From contig CANNZV010001433.1 in the NCBI GenBank assembly GCA_947561585.1, positions 1 through 64,000 on the forward strand: a stretch of DNA of 64,000 bases. Reading direction: 5' to 3'. Source of the DNA: Caprella mutica (Eukaryota > Arthropoda > Malacostraca > Amphipoda > Caprellidae). Every line of letters starts with the position of its first letter. The stretch's first letter is position 1. Of this stretch, positions 24,801 to 35,533 are shown in pieces. Made by a program: the position numbers and the translations under genes. The notes under the pieces were generated by a model. The model was not told the DNA's origin, did no database searches, and saw only the letters and a program-made list of their open reading frames with translations.

Positions 24801-26271
24801 ACAGCAATGAAAAGATGAATTGGAAAGACGCACATAATGATTGTATTGAAAGAACCAGCAGCCTCATCACCTTCAAAGACGTCAAGGAATTGATGTCCTT
24901 TATGCTTAATCTTCAAAAGTCAGGTTCGAATAAAGTATGAAGAAATCTCCCATTCGCCAAATTATAATCACTGATTGTCGACATATAATCAGTGATTATA
25001 GTCGTGATTTGACAAAAATCCTATTTTAATTACCTTCGCAGATTGCAGAAGGTTATATTTAAGGCAGTATTTATTTATTTGTATCTTTTTGTTCGCATAA
25101 CTCGAAAGGTGATTTGACGGTTGTATGGAATTTGGTGGGGCGATTGGTGAATATCCAGGAGCCATTTGCTTAGATTTTGGGAGTGAACGGGAAAAGGTCA
25201 AGGTCATTACCAACTCAAGGCAAATTAATAGAGGATCAAGGTTATATGCAGCGGCGAAGATATGCGCTCTACAGGTGCACGTCACGAATTATAAACACTT
25301 ACACCCTCTGAATTTCAAGCAAAAAAAAAAAAAAGCCCGAATGTCCGATAGATTAACTAGTTCCGACAAATTCAAAACAATAACAAAGCTGATTCCAAGA
25401 CAGTGGATCCATATAAAAAATCCAAGTACCTAATTAAGTATTTCTTACTAATAGTTTTCATTTATTCTAACATTTTTCCGATTTAGAGAATAGGTTTGTA
25501 TAATTGTAGTATTCGTGCTTTTTCTTAAAATGAATCTCAGAAAGAGTGAAAGTTGAATGTGAATATTTCTTATATAATTAATTGTCGATTTCTTTTCTGT
25601 TGACTGTGATATGTTATAATTATATAACCTTAGCTGTAAAAATTTTAAGTAGTTCCTATTTTTTCTTAAATATAGAGTGGAGAGGATCTTTAAGAATATG
25701 ATCAAGGTCTAATTTTCTACATTTTCCTCTTCAGGACCTACACATTACCAGTTTTATATGTGGACTGGACACGCTTATTTTGATGAGAGTAACAGCAGGT
25801 TCAGTGCACTGCAGAATGACGCTCAGGTGAATAGATAGATTGAATTATTTAAAACAGCAAGTAGCCTTTTAATGATAAAAATGGTAAAATCTAAAAGTTA
25901 AGACAATTCATAACAAATTAAAACAGTTTGATACATCTTTGTCTCATTTGCGTGAAATCATCTCACTGAGTACAAGAATACATCGTTCTTTTCAGTTCCA
26001 TTAAACAGTAAATACTCTATTCCATAAATAAATTGAATAAAAATACAGTTTTCTTTGTACTTTTCCAAATTTATATCTGAGACCACCCTCCATTAACACA
26101 ATTTTTCTTATGTTTCGCTTGCAGGTTTCACCAATGTTGTACAAGTATTGGGCGAGACTATCCTCCTGCGGTAACCTGCTTTCAGTTAAGCGTGCTGCCA
26201 TCTTTCCCCAACCTAGTGCGTACTGTGGATCAGCGGAGTTGAACTTCCTTTGCGAACAGCCAATTCTCTGA
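21857..26271 (+). CDS. Secreted protein with one Ig domain and one C-type lectin domain, 277 aa
   Basis: Six coding exons: 21857-21923, 22204-22289, 23188-23413, 24708-24923, 25735-25826 and 26125-26271 (834 nt, frame kept throughout). Residues 1-22 are a signal peptide (MKQKTSIVLVFAFSSFFFCR). An Ig fold follows: Cys43, Trp59, the SLIV strand and SGTYTC ending at Cys110. Residues about 141-277 are a C-type lectin domain: Cys144 and Cys155 of the long form, NWKDAHNDC to Cys172, Cys244, Cys263 and the terminal FLCEQP (Cys272). The calcium and sugar motifs EPN/QPD and WND are absent, so classical calcium-dependent sugar binding is doubtful. No membrane segment. Likely extracellular recognition protein, perhaps immune. 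The donor after exon 4 (CAG|GTTCGA) is weak; the others are good. A palindromic MITE sits just before the exon 4 acceptor and two foldback elements lie in introns. Confidence 0.82.
23465..24335. mobile_element. Foldback element in intron 3 of the Ig-lectin gene
   Basis: Left arm CAGGGACATTTCAATCAACG then ATATTTCTTCCACGG; right arm, read in reverse, CAGACATTCCATCCACGGAC then AATTCGTCCACG. The arms are drifting phrase repeats like those of the other foldback elements. The interior has no gene. Confidence 0.5.
24552..24690. mobile_element. Palindromic MITE copy next to the Ig-lectin exon 4 acceptor
   Basis: Left arm TACCGAGTTATCGACC ... CAGTTCCATATTTTCGATCATAT, right arm ATATGATTGGTAATGTGG ... 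TTACTCGGAACTTCCC. The palindromic centre has been lost. The right end runs into CCCCAACCTTTCAG, the acceptor of exon 4 at 24707. Confidence 0.7.
25080..25275 (+). repeat. Dispersed repeat with GGTCAAGGTCA and GGCGAAGATATGCGCTCTAC
   Basis: TTCGCATAACTCGAAAGG, then GGTCAAGGTCATTACC, then GGCGAAGATATGCGCTCTAC. The same words in the same order occur at 47243-47375, and in reverse at 47815-47964. It is a mobile-element end in the Ig-lectin intron 4, not the 102-codon open frame it happens to contain. Confidence 0.55.
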
Positions 26272-26475
26272 GTCGTCACTTTATTTGGGGAATAGTCTTA
26301 GAGATAATGAATGGGATGTAATATCATAATAAACTTAAATCACTCTATTTACAACTATTTGTAGTTTCTTTAACCCTTCACTGAAACTTAATTCACAACT
26401 ATTGGATGCTGTTTTACAAATAGATTCTAATATAATTAATAAAAATAATAATAATTTTATCAAATTATAATATAA

Positions 26476-26673
26476 TGACTTGCCTTTCGACTGATCTGGG
26501 TCTACGAGTTGGTTATGAATCAAATTCTGGGAGCTTCACTGAAAATTTCTCTTTGCTCCATATAATAATAACTTTTTGGTTAATACTTTCAGGTTAATAA
26601 AAAGCTATGCTGAAGTTTCATATTACATACATTTATTTTGTGAAATAAATATCTATCAGACTGTAATGAACAG
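26476..26673 (+). repeat. 198-bp dispersed duplicate, copy 1
   Basis: From TGACTTGCCTTTCGACTGATC to CTGTAATGAACAG this matches 31650-31847 base for base in length with modest substitutions. It lies about 200 bp past the Ig-lectin stop codon. Its open plus-strand stretch is interrupted in the other copy, so I do not call a gene. Confidence 0.8.
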
Positions 26674-26677
26674 GAAA

Positions 26678-26815
26678 GGGTGACAAAAGCCCACACGACA
26701 AAAAGCCCTAGCGACAGAAGCCCACACGTCAAAATCCCACACAACAAAAGCCCACACCGACAAAAGCCCACACCGACATAAGCCCACACCGACAAAAGCC
26801 CACACCAACAAATAA
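26678..26815 (+). mobile_element. Phrase-repeat element end (ACAAAAGCCCACACCG type)
   Basis: Starts GGGTGACAAAAGCCCACACG and continues with about eight drifting copies of ACAAAAGCCCACACCG. It follows directly on the 198-bp duplicate; the same place in copy 2 lacks it. The partner end was not found, so it may be a solo arm. Confidence 0.6.
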
Positions 26816-26911
26816 TGCGTTTCAAGCCTTCGCTTAAGATATTAATTGTTTCCTAAATTATAGAAACGTTTCTATAATAAGTTTATTCAATTATATACTT
26901 TCAAACAAACA

Positions 26912-27165
26912 TTAAATTTATTTATCATACCTAATACCTAGTTGACAATCAAAACAAATGGTGTACATTCATCTTCTTCAGACTGAAAATTAGAAAGTCG
27001 GAAGTAGAATAGATAGTGTAGAGTTTTGATTATAAAAATCTTTAAAAGCATATAAAATTGAAAATATGCAATCAAATTTTATGGGGTTTGCAGAAAAATA
27101 AGAAGAAACATTAACCTCGTTGATTGAAGCAATAAATAAATTTGTTTGGAGGGGACCTTTATACA
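26912..27165 (-). mobile_element. piggyBac-like MITE, partial, inverted (copy C)
   Basis: Its plus-strand right end reads TTTGTTTGGAGGGGACCTTT, and inside are ATTGAAGCAATAAATAAATT and words shared, in reverse, with 34640-34810 (for example AATGTACACCATTTGTTTTG). The far terminus is not clear. Confidence 0.6.
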
Positions 27166-27199
27166 TTTTAGTATCAAAAAGTGTCTGCTACTTAGTTCT

Positions 27200-29109
27200 T
27201 CAACAAAACTCTTCATAAAGTGTAGGATCCAAGTCAGTCAGCCATATTCCATCTGCGCATGTAGGATCTCCATTGCGAGTCACTTTCTCCAGGCATTCCG
27301 GGTTTGTAATAATCCAGGCCAAGTCACAACCGCAGTCGAGTGGATTATCTGCGGAAAATTAGAAGAATATTCAATAGAGGAAATTCACAGGATCTAATTC
27401 ATTTAAGGGCATCGTTACTCATTTATATTTCAGGCTAACTTTAAATACCTCCTCTATAACGAGACTATAATTCAACTATACAATTTCTCACATTTAAACA
27501 AATTATCTAAAACTAGATTCTGCTGAATTGTCTCTTTTGGAAAATGTGCTTGTAGCGTCTTATTATTGAACATCAAATGCTATTTCCGAAATACAAACCG
27601 CCACTCTTCAAATACTGTGATGTGAATTAGGTTAAACCCTCGTAATGAAAAGTGATGAAAGATAGAACTGATAAAGAAATTACCTTCAATTCCGAGATCA
27701 TAAATGTAAGGCATCAGGAATTCAAAGACTGAGGCATCAATCGTCTTCAGGAGGTTGTCATTAAGTTCAATTCGCCTTGAAGTCAGATCTGTGGAAGAGA
27801 AAAGAGACATTAATGTGTAAATAAAATAAAACCATATATTTACCATCCCCGTGAAGTAATTTTCAATAATTTATTCTTTTGCCAAAATGGCGACAACTTG
27901 AATGAAGATGAAATGTATTATTCATTTATTGTATAATTATTCATTAACTTACTTGGCAATCCTTTGAAAAAGAATGCTCCTGGCTCAATTGTCTCCAATC
28001 GATTGCTTAGAAAACTATACAGATAACTACTGCTCGTGATGGGAATGGATCCATTTTCCAGAATCTTGATGTTGTTGTCATATAACACTAAATTCTCCAG
28101 GTTTGGAATCTCATCGAATGTTCCTATGAAAAAAATAAAGTTATTGAATTTAAATAGTAATCTGAAGTTTTAGTATATTTTCAAGATATTTTAGTGCCTA
28201 ATATTGATACTAATTATTCTTCAGCTCAGGTAGAAATCTTTTATTTATTTGAGCAGCTTTTAAGTATTCATGAGTTCTCTTTACTATAACTACTTTCTAC
28301 TGATTATTATAACTTAGAAAGTTATAATTAACGAATGTGCATAAAATCTTTAAAATATAATTTCATGGAAAAGCTATACATATTATATGTGTTTAGCATA
28401 CAAATTAAAAGAAAAGTGTAAATACTGTGTTTAGTTTGTTATTCGAAGATGAGAAGTATAAATATATTACACTAACAAAATATTCACTTATATTGAGATA
28501 TAAATAATTACCTGGAGTTATTTCAGATATTTGTGAACCAAGGAGATTAAGATATGATAAACTGTCACTGCTAATTGGAGGAACTGATGTCAAATTAGAA
28601 TAATACATGATGAAATCGGTTATCTTGTCACTAAGTGGAGGAGGAGGGAACACCAGAGATGATAGCTGTGTATGATATAAATCCACTCTCTGAAGATTTG
28701 AAGAGGAACATGACTGGTAGAAATCATCACTGACTTCTACCAGTGATGGGAATCGTCCACAACACAGGTTGAACCATTGGAACTTCACACCTCCGCAAGT
28801 GAAATTAAGAGCTGTTAGAGATGAGGAGTTATGCATTTTAAATTCATGGAAGTCAGTCACAGGGAATTCTTTTGCTAAGATGTTGGCAAGTTCTTCGTCA
28901 GAGGATATGTTCGTACAGTCCAGAGTTAGACTGTCTGAATCCGAACTGTAAGTACAGACACACGGGGTAATGTCCGCTGCATTCGGACATGGGAAATCTT
29001 GGAACTGCTGGAGATTATTTTCATTGTCGTGAAATTCAGTTAAGGTTTCACCGGCACTGAGAGAATTAATACTTGACAGAACAAGTAATTGGATGATGAA
29101 GATAAACAT
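27200..29109 (-). CDS. Secreted LRR protein, copy C (oplophorus-luciferase non-catalytic subunit-like), 340 aa
   Basis: Exons 28512-29109, 27953-28123, 27684-27788 and 27200-27348 with the same splice sites, phases and first three exon lengths as copy B; 1023 nt in one frame. Signal peptide MFIFIIQLLVLSSINSLSAG, N-terminal cap FPCPNAADITPCVC, LRR segments in exons 1-3, and C-terminal cap NPLDCGCDLAWIITN ending LYEEFC. Exon 4 is one codon shorter than in copy B. Introns and flanks are also similar between the three copies, so the duplications are fairly recent. The intron after exon 3 keeps a conserved open reading run beyond the donor in all copies, which I attribute to the recent duplication. 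Function unknown; secretion is inferred from the signal peptide. Confidence 0.88.
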
Positions 29110-29151
29110 GTTGATTGTACCACTGTCGCCAGATAGAGTTACGGTGCTTTT

Positions 29152-29159
29152 CTTTATAA
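29152..29159 (-). promoter_or_regulatory. TATA box of LRR copy C
   Basis: TTATAAAG 44 nt upstream of the ATG at 29109, identical in distance to the sister genes. Confidence 0.65.
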
Positions 29160-29319
29160 GTCTTATCTAAGAGCAGATTGTCCCTTTCTCACGGCACGAT
29201 GACAATTATTATATGCATCATGTGATATCTTCTTCTCTATTGTCAAATAATAAATAATACGCTATTAAACAGTATAGTGTTACCCTGTATAATAATAAAT
29301 AATACGCTAATAAATAATA

Positions 29320-29810
29320 AAGGTACCTTGTCAGGTACACTGTCAGGTATAATGTCAGGTAAACTGTCATGAACACTGTCAGGTGCACTGTCAGGTACAC
29401 TGTCAGTTACACTGGCAGGTACACTGTCAGTTACACTGTCAGGTACACTGTCAGGTACACCGTCACGTACACTGTCAGGTACACTGACAGGTACACTTTC
29501 AGTTACACTGTCAGTTACACTGTCAGGTACACTTTCAGGTACACCGTCAGGTACACTGTCAGGTACACCGTCAGGTACACTCTCAGGTACACTGTCAGGT
29601 GCACTGTCAGGTACACTGTCATGTACACTGTCATTTACACTGTCATTTACACTGTCAGGTACACTGTCATGTACACTGTCAGGTGTACTGTCATGTACAC
29701 TGTCAGGTGTACTGTCAGGTACACTGACAGGTACACTGTCAGTTAAACTGTCAGGTACACTGTCAGGTACACTGTCATGTACACTGCCAGGTGCACTGTC
29801 AGGGGGTCGT
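29320..29810. repeat. 12-bp minisatellite GTACACTGTCAG, about 40 copies
   Basis: The unit is a multiple of three, so two strands stay open: 191 codons on the minus strand (VPDS repeats) and 125 on the plus strand (YTVR repeats). Units drift as expected of a minisatellite. It lies just upstream of LRR copy C. I do not call these genes. Confidence 0.95.
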
Positions 29811-30154
29811 AGTGGCAAGCATGGTCGCTCTAGGTGCTACAGCAGAAGATATCACGCAATAATGTCAGTGCAGGGCAAGATAGTAGCTACTGATAAGAGA
29901 TAAGGGCAGTTATCGCACTATAAAACTATAGTCAACTTTTTGATGAACGTAGAAAATAATTAGCAAAATATTAGGAAAAGAAAAATAGAAATTAGAAAGG
30001 AATCACTGAGTGTAAATATTCAGTACTATTTCTTATAATTATTTATTTAATTTCATATGTGATTTCGACCACAAAAAGTCATTGGTCAACCATTGGCCAA
30101 ATTTTATATGATGCTCTAAATTAGAAATAATAATGGTTTAAAAACCACAAAATG

Positions 30155-30300
30155 TGTTGGGTTAGTTACGAGTTATAGGACAGTTCCACATTTGCGGTCA
30201 TATAAGGAAAATTAAATTATTCAACTATCATTCTTATTTATCATTTAAATCTCAATTAATATTTTTTTCCGTATGACCGAGGATGTAGAACCTTTCTATC
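30155..30300. mobile_element. Palindromic MITE copy, decayed
   Basis: GGGTTAGTTACGAGTTATAGG, CAGTTCCACATTTGCGGTCA at the left; TTTTTTCCGTATGACCGAGG and ATGTAGAACC at the right. The centre is lost. Confidence 0.6.
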
Positions 30301-30794
30301 TATAAATGAAATTGACCAGAATCGTTCTTGTCACAACGTGGAGATCATCTTCGGTACACGTTTACTAAATGTTTTTGAATTCAATTTGTTTGGCATTACA
30401 TTTTATATCATTCATAGTTAATGGATCCAATTCTTCAAATTTACTTTTACTTTTTGGTAGATTAAACACTTGATCAATGTCATCCAAGACAATACATTAT
30501 GAAATCATATGTTTCTATTTCAATAATTATTTATTATTTGTTGCATTTAAAATGGACAATACTTAATATAATATTCACAACCTTTGATATAGTTGCTCCA
30601 CAAAAAAATTTCAGTTCAATTTTTATTATCATTACTTCACATCTATCAACATCAATATTTGTTATCAGTTTCTCGTTTCTTACTAAGTTCATATTGCTTT
30701 CTAACAGAAAATCATGTAGATTAATATACTACCTACCTTTCGCAGTATCTTGCATAACTTCATGCGCTTCAGCTTCATCTGCAACTTCACACTG

Positions 30795-30990
30795 AAAAAA
30801 TTTACGTGTCAGCCTGACTCATCGTTCGAGTCAAGGCTGGTAAGACTCCAATAGTGGAATTTTTTTCTTTATTGACTATACCTGAGTCAATCTAACTTTG
30901 CATGAGGAGTCGATATTACTCTTGTTTTTGAGTAAAATATTAGGATGAGTCAATTTGACTCACATTTTGAGTCAATTTGACTCAGTGTAT
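30795..30990. mobile_element. GAGTCAA-rich element, copy 1
   Basis: Words GTCAGCCTGACTCATCGTTC, GAGTCAAGGCTG, AAGACTCCAATAGTGGA and GAGTCAATTTGACTCA recur. The same words in the opposite order and strand occur at 52105-52340, so this is a dispersed element rather than a local tandem repeat. Confidence 0.65.
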
Positions 30991-31649
30991 TTGTAATTTC
31001 ATTATTTCTACACGTTCAAACAACAGTTTTCTTTTCTTCTATTCTCATTTCATCATTGTCTATATATCGATTTCTTTTATCACTATCTTCGTTTGGTATA
31101 ACATTAGAGTGATCCCATCGATCATTATTATAAATGAAAATGGTCAACCATTCCTTCCATTTTCTTTTGCAATTATTTACGTCTTTTACATAAGTCAATT
31201 GCTTTACTTCTTCAGAAAAGTTATTATTTCATTTTTAGCTAAATGGAACTTTCTCTACCTTCTATTTTATGTAGTTTAACAACTTTAGTTTTACTCTTCG
31301 ATTCTTTATAGCATGTTTTACAGGCATGATATTGTTTGTTTTACAAATTAAACTGATATTTCTTTGAAACATTCATTCCAAATAGACAGTGTATAGTTAA
31401 TTTTATTATATTATTTATTAATATTTCTATTTTCTTTGCATCAAGAATAAATACAGTATAAGATTGCAATTTTATATGTTTTTGTAATAAGTTTTCCCGA
31501 ATTAAGGAACTGAAATGATGAACCTGTGTCTACGAGTAAATCTATTAATTTATCATTAATTTTCCCAGTTAAACACAGGCATTTTAAATTTAAATATTGT
31601 AATATTAATGTATAACGTAATAATGCTTATGATTATTATGCATATATAT

Positions 31650-31847
31650 TGACTTGCCTTTCGACTGATCTGCCTCTACGAGTTGGTTATGAATCAAATT
31701 CTGGGAGCTTCCCTAAAATTTCTCCTTTGTTCCATGTGATAATAACTTCTAGGTTGATAATTTTAGGTTAATAAAAAGCAATGTTGAAGTTTCATATTAC
31801 ATACATTTATTTTGTGAAATAAATATCTATCAGACTGTAAAGAACAG
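31650..31847 (+). repeat. 198-bp dispersed duplicate, copy 2
   Basis: Same length as 26476-26673 and ending CTGTAAAGAACAG. Together with the flanks of the LRR copies it suggests segmental duplication of the Ig-lectin to LRR interval. Confidence 0.8.
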
Positions 31848-31915
31848 AATTGATAACCACCTGATCCAAAGCCAATAGGTAAAGATTATATTTCTACATG
31901 CACCGATTGGATTAG

Positions 31916-33214
31916 TCACGCACAACGTACCACATGTGTCACAGATTCCAAAGAACTAATTTGTAATGTTAAAGGACAACAACATCTTCTTTTAATAATG
32001 TAGATGAACTTCACAGCACAGTGAACAGATCCATAATATTTACCCTAAAATAAAAGAATTTGGCTAAGAGAAATAAGTTCCTGGTTATCCATGTGTACCT
32101 AACATTTTCTTGGAGCTTTGATGACGTCATAGAAATAATTTACGGTGATGGTATAGTCGAGTGCATTATAAAACAATGTGAAAATATATACACTGTAGCC
32201 ATATAGAACTTTCTAGAACATTTTAGAACATGATCAAACATGTTTGAACTTGTTACAACGTGTTTGAATCTGTTAGAACATGTTTAACCTGTTAGATCAG
32301 GTTTGAACCTGTTAGAGCCTGTTTGAACTTGTTAGAACATTATTAAACTGGTTATTACATGTTTGAACAAGCTAGGACATATAACCAGAGATAAAGTTAA
32401 GGTGGGGCCATAGAAGATTAAAATGGGACCCCTCTCAATCTTCTATGGCCCCCTTCTCCCTAAACTAAGTACAGCTCTTGATGAATATTCTCTTACAAAT
32501 TAGTAATGGTTGAATAAAGACAGCAAATAATGTCTGTTCACACTTACAGTATGTCATTTGACATCACCAGATATGACATAAGGATTAGTTACAATTACAG
32601 TCAGTGGTAGTTACTTTCATACGTCAATTAGCAATGAAAGATGTTTGTAACTTGTGAAGAATTGTCATACATCATAATGATATGAACCTTATTTCTAATT
32701 CACAGATACAGTCAAATAAAGAAATATAGTTAGGGCAAATACACAGTAGCCGATAGGACGCAGTAGCCAATTCGAGATAGTAGCCGATAGGACTCTGCAG
32801 TCGATATTATAAAGTAGCCAATATGACCTGCAGGTACCATGGATACATGCATGTATCCATTAATGCTGGTATTCATGATACTGCAGGTACCACGGATACC
32901 TGCAGGTACACACGGTACGGCTACCGCCTATTTACCCTGACTATATTCACACTCTTCCTATTTGTCCGAGAGGAAACTATAACTAAATAATGCTAACAGA
33001 AACTTACGATATTACGAAGGCATCGACAAACATTCAGTGCATTTCTTTCTTTTGGCCACTCCATCAAATTACAATTTTCGGGTCTACGATTGCATGTACA
33101 TATTAATGAACTAGTCTGCATCATCCGGTAATGAGGAATGGTACTGAAATCACTCGGACACGTAATGAGGCCCACAGTACTCGTGAAGTGGGTGAAAACA
33201 TTGGTCAGAATTTT
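31916..33214 (-). CDS. Possible cysteine-rich exon pair, unidentified
   Basis: Two minus-strand open segments fit one spliced frame: 33008-33214 and 31916-32044, joined by donor ATC|GTAAGT and acceptor TTTTATTTTAG, both phase 0, ending TGA. The joined 111 residues contain many cysteines (LITCPSD, LICTCNRRPENCN, NVCRCLRNI, then GKYYGSVHCAVKF and RRCCCPL). I recognise no family. The upstream acceptor (ATCTGTAG) has a poor pyrimidine tract and no first exon with a signal peptide was found, so this may be part of a gene, a pseudogene or chance. The intron holds the CAGTAGCCGATAGGA element and a ggtggggcc hairpin. Confidence 0.3.
32210..32380. repeat. Degenerate repeat of GTTTGAACCTGTTAGAACAT
   Basis: Drifting copies of GTTTGAACNTGTTAGAACAT at about 20-bp spacing. 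Similar words (GTTTGAAACATGTT) recur at 36560-36660. Confidence 0.7.
32399..32455. repeat. GTGGGGCCATAGAAGATT hairpin, copy 1
   Basis: GGTGGGGCCATAGAAGATT faces AATCTTCTATGGCCCCC with a short loop. Four places in 32.4-36.8 kb carry this hairpin or half of it. Confidence 0.8.
32728..32943. mobile_element. Phrase-repeat element (CAGTAGCCGATAGGA type)
   Basis: Left end TAGGGCAAATACACAGTAGC with four drifting copies of AGTAGCCGATAGGAC; right end CGGCTACCGCCTATTTACCC. The middle holds two GGTACCAYGGATACCTGCAG words close to the palindromic MITE's centre. Confidence 0.6.
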
Positions 33215-34060
33215 CTACAGATCATATGGTAACCCCCATCTTCCAAATACGGTGGGTGTCTGACAATTGGTGCAAATGACATTTAACAACCTACTATAGA
33301 CAGTCTGAAATGTTACCCAATAAAATGTGGCATTTTCTAGGGAGTTTATCCTTATTTATGTCTACACAGAGAAGAGTTTAATGAATTAGTGTGTGGTCTG
33401 AAGAACCAAAGGCTATATCACTGATGTCGAAAGGAAATTAAGTACAAGGGACTGGAAAAAGCAGTCAGAATGGAATATAGCTCAATGAACAAAGTCACCT
33501 ACCACCCGTCGATGACAAAGCTCTCTGGTGACTGCACTCACAGATTGAAGAGGAAAATGAAGAGGTGATAGTAAATGAAGCCTACGAATCTACCTAACAC
33601 AAAATCTAAGATCTCGTAGTTGAAGAGCAAAACCCTAGCGCTATCCTCTAAAACTTCAAGTAGCGTTAAAATGATAGTTTTGGTATTTATTTAATTAGTA
33701 ATTGTTAATTTTCTGAGATATCTCTAGGAATATTATTCACATTAATTATTTAATGAGGAAGGTTAGAAAGTGAAAGAAAATATTAATAGAATTGTCTCAC
33801 CAATAACATTTTAATTATTTTATCAAACTTATGAAACAACATCAAAGTATAAATCTGAGACCTAATTGGAAAATTATCCTAAATTTTAAAGAAGACGGAC
33901 TGGAATGAGAGAAAGTTATGGTGGGGCCATAGAAGATGAGGCCCCTCTTAATCTTCTATGGCCCCACCTTGTCTCCGGTAGGTAAAGTGTTGGTTAATTC
34001 TTAACAGTAAAGTTACTACGAAGTGCATCACACGGTACAACTCTAACTTATTATTAGGGG
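33215..34060. other. Intergenic, no supported gene
   Basis: A 48-codon open plus-strand stretch (33425-33568, containing YKGLEKAVRMEYSSMNKV) ends in a block (33550-33640) that also occurs near 12165-12250 inside the hAT-like element, so it is probably transposon-derived. A GTGGGGCCATAGAAGA hairpin lies at 33916-33973. Confidence 0.5.
33916..33973. repeat. GTGGGGCCATAGAAGATT hairpin, copy 2
   Basis: GGTGGGGCCATAGAAGATG faces AATCTTCTATGGCCCCACC across a loop of about 12 bases. Confidence 0.8.
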
Positions 34061-34063
34061 GAG

Positions 34064-34250
34064 TTGGGAATTATCGGACACTTGCACATCTTCGAGCAAA
34101 TGCGTAAAAAATATAATGTAAGTAATATTCTAATTGGTATCCTTGATACCTGCAGGTATCATGGATACCAATTATAATATTAGTGAGATGATATATTGTA
34201 TAATTTCCTATATGATCGATAATGTGTAACTGCCCGATAACTCACAACTC
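34064..34250. mobile_element. Palindromic MITE copy with centre
   Basis: Arms GAATTATCGGACACTTGCAC and TGTAACTGCCCGATAACTC; centre GGTATCCTTGATACCTG joined to its near-exact reverse complement. Confidence 0.85.
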
Positions 34251-34394
34251 TTTCTTATTCTAACTCACTCTGACTGCACACCATAAATCAATTCTTAAAT
34301 TAGATAAAAAAAAACTCTGAGAAAGGATTTAAAAAAAACCTTTGTGTTATTGTTACACGGATAGAAAATTTTGGTGGGCCCGGAGAAGATCAAA

Positions 34395-34583
34395 GGCTTG
34401 TTCACACTCATTAGTTTCTAACAGTGACATGTCCGGTCCGTCTCCTCTCAGTGTCAGTGAAAAAAAAAAATATCGTTACTTCAATTTCAAAGGACACATT
34501 CACACAGTACCGGCTCCTCCCAGTGATAAAAAGGTACTGAGAGGAGCCGGACTGGACAGAAACCATACATGTGTGAACAAGTC
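34395..34583. mobile_element. Short foldback MITE, GGCTTGTTCACAC ends
   Basis: GGCTTGTTCACACTCATTAG at the left and ACATGTGTGAACAAGTC at the right; inner arms match around CCGGCTCCTCCCAGTGA and TACTGAGAGGAGCCGG. The related element at 59871-60072 has the same plan. It abuts the piggyBac-like MITE. Confidence 0.75.
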
Positions 34584-34584
34584 T

Positions 34585-35173
34585 TTAAAGGTCCCCTCCA
34601 AGCAAATATTTTTATTGTTTTATTTAATGAGGCTAATGTTCTTTATCATTTTGCTGCAAACCGCATCGAATTTGATAGCATATTTTTAATTTTATATGCT
34701 TTTAAAGATTTTTAAAATCAAAACTCTACAAAACCTACTTTACTCCCGACTTTCTAATTTTCAGCCTGAAGAAGAAGAATGTACACCATTTGTTTTGATT
34801 GTCAACTAGGTATTTGGTTTAATAAATATATTTATTATTCGTTTGAAGGTTTAAATTTTGATAAACTTATTATAGAAACGTTTATATACTTTTAGAAACA
34901 ATTATCATCATAAAAGAAGGCCAAAAACGCATTGTTTGTTTAAAAATCTAAATTTGAAATCAAAACAAAGAGTGTACAATCTTCTTTCTCAGCGTCAGGT
35001 TGGAGATTCACTCGATTGTTGCTCACAGAGTATTAAAAAACTTTAAAAGCAAATAATAAAATATATACTGAACCGAGTTTTATGCGATTTGCGGAATAAT
35101 GATCGTAGACCTTAGTTCTATTATATTATATAATAAACTCATTTTTTTCCCGGAGCCTGGAGAGGACCTTTAA
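34585..35173 (+). mobile_element. piggyBac-like MITE, TTAA-flanked (copy B)
   Basis: TTAA then AGGTCCCCTCCAAGCAAATA at the left, and GGAGAGGACCT then TTAA at the right: an 11-bp inverted repeat AGGTCCYCTCC. The interior matches copy A over most of its length plus a segment shared with copy C. No transposase. Confidence 0.85.
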
Positions 35174-35182
35174 GGAATCTCT

Positions 35183-35213
35183 CTCAATCTTCTATGGCCC
35201 CACCATAACCATT
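35183..35213. repeat. GTGGGGCCATAGAAGATT hairpin, half copy
   Basis: Only the right arm CAATCTTCTATGGCCCCACC is present, directly after the piggyBac-like MITE, which may have split the hairpin. Confidence 0.6.
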
Positions 35214-35533
35214 ATAATATGTCTTAATTTGTTACTGGTGATGATAACAAGTTCTACCTAGTTTTTATAGTATTGCAGTTTATTTTCGATGTTTATAAGT
35301 AAGAAAATATTCGATAGAGGTAAATGGTGAGTAGAAAACTATATAGAAATATAATTAGTATTATACTTCACATATAGTAAAATACTATACATAAATATAC
35401 TTAAAAAGACTTACATGTAGTAAATTAACTTAAAAATTTCCTCCTGTGTGTTTTAAAATTTTCAGAGAAATTAAATTTATTTAATAATTTTTCTCAAAAG
35501 AATTTTTTGAAAATCACATCAGAGTAAAAGATC

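Larger units (their letters stand above)
29816..31915. other. Intergenic, repeats only
   Basis: No gene can be supported. It holds a palindromic MITE (30155-30300), a GAGTCAA element (30795-30990) and, at 31150-31265, sequence matching 17675-17795 beside LRR copy A, which marks the extent of the LRR duplications. The 198-bp duplicate copy 2 lies at 31650-31847. Confidence 0.6.

Noticed and set aside
28769..28951. Plus-strand open frame over LRR copy C exon 1
   Set aside because: It is the shadow of a well supported minus-strand exon.
31868..31985. Plus-strand cysteine-containing open stretch (DYISTCTDWISHAQRTTC)
   Set aside because: It overlaps antisense the spliced minus-strand exon candidate, lacks a good acceptor and matches no lectin motif on inspection.
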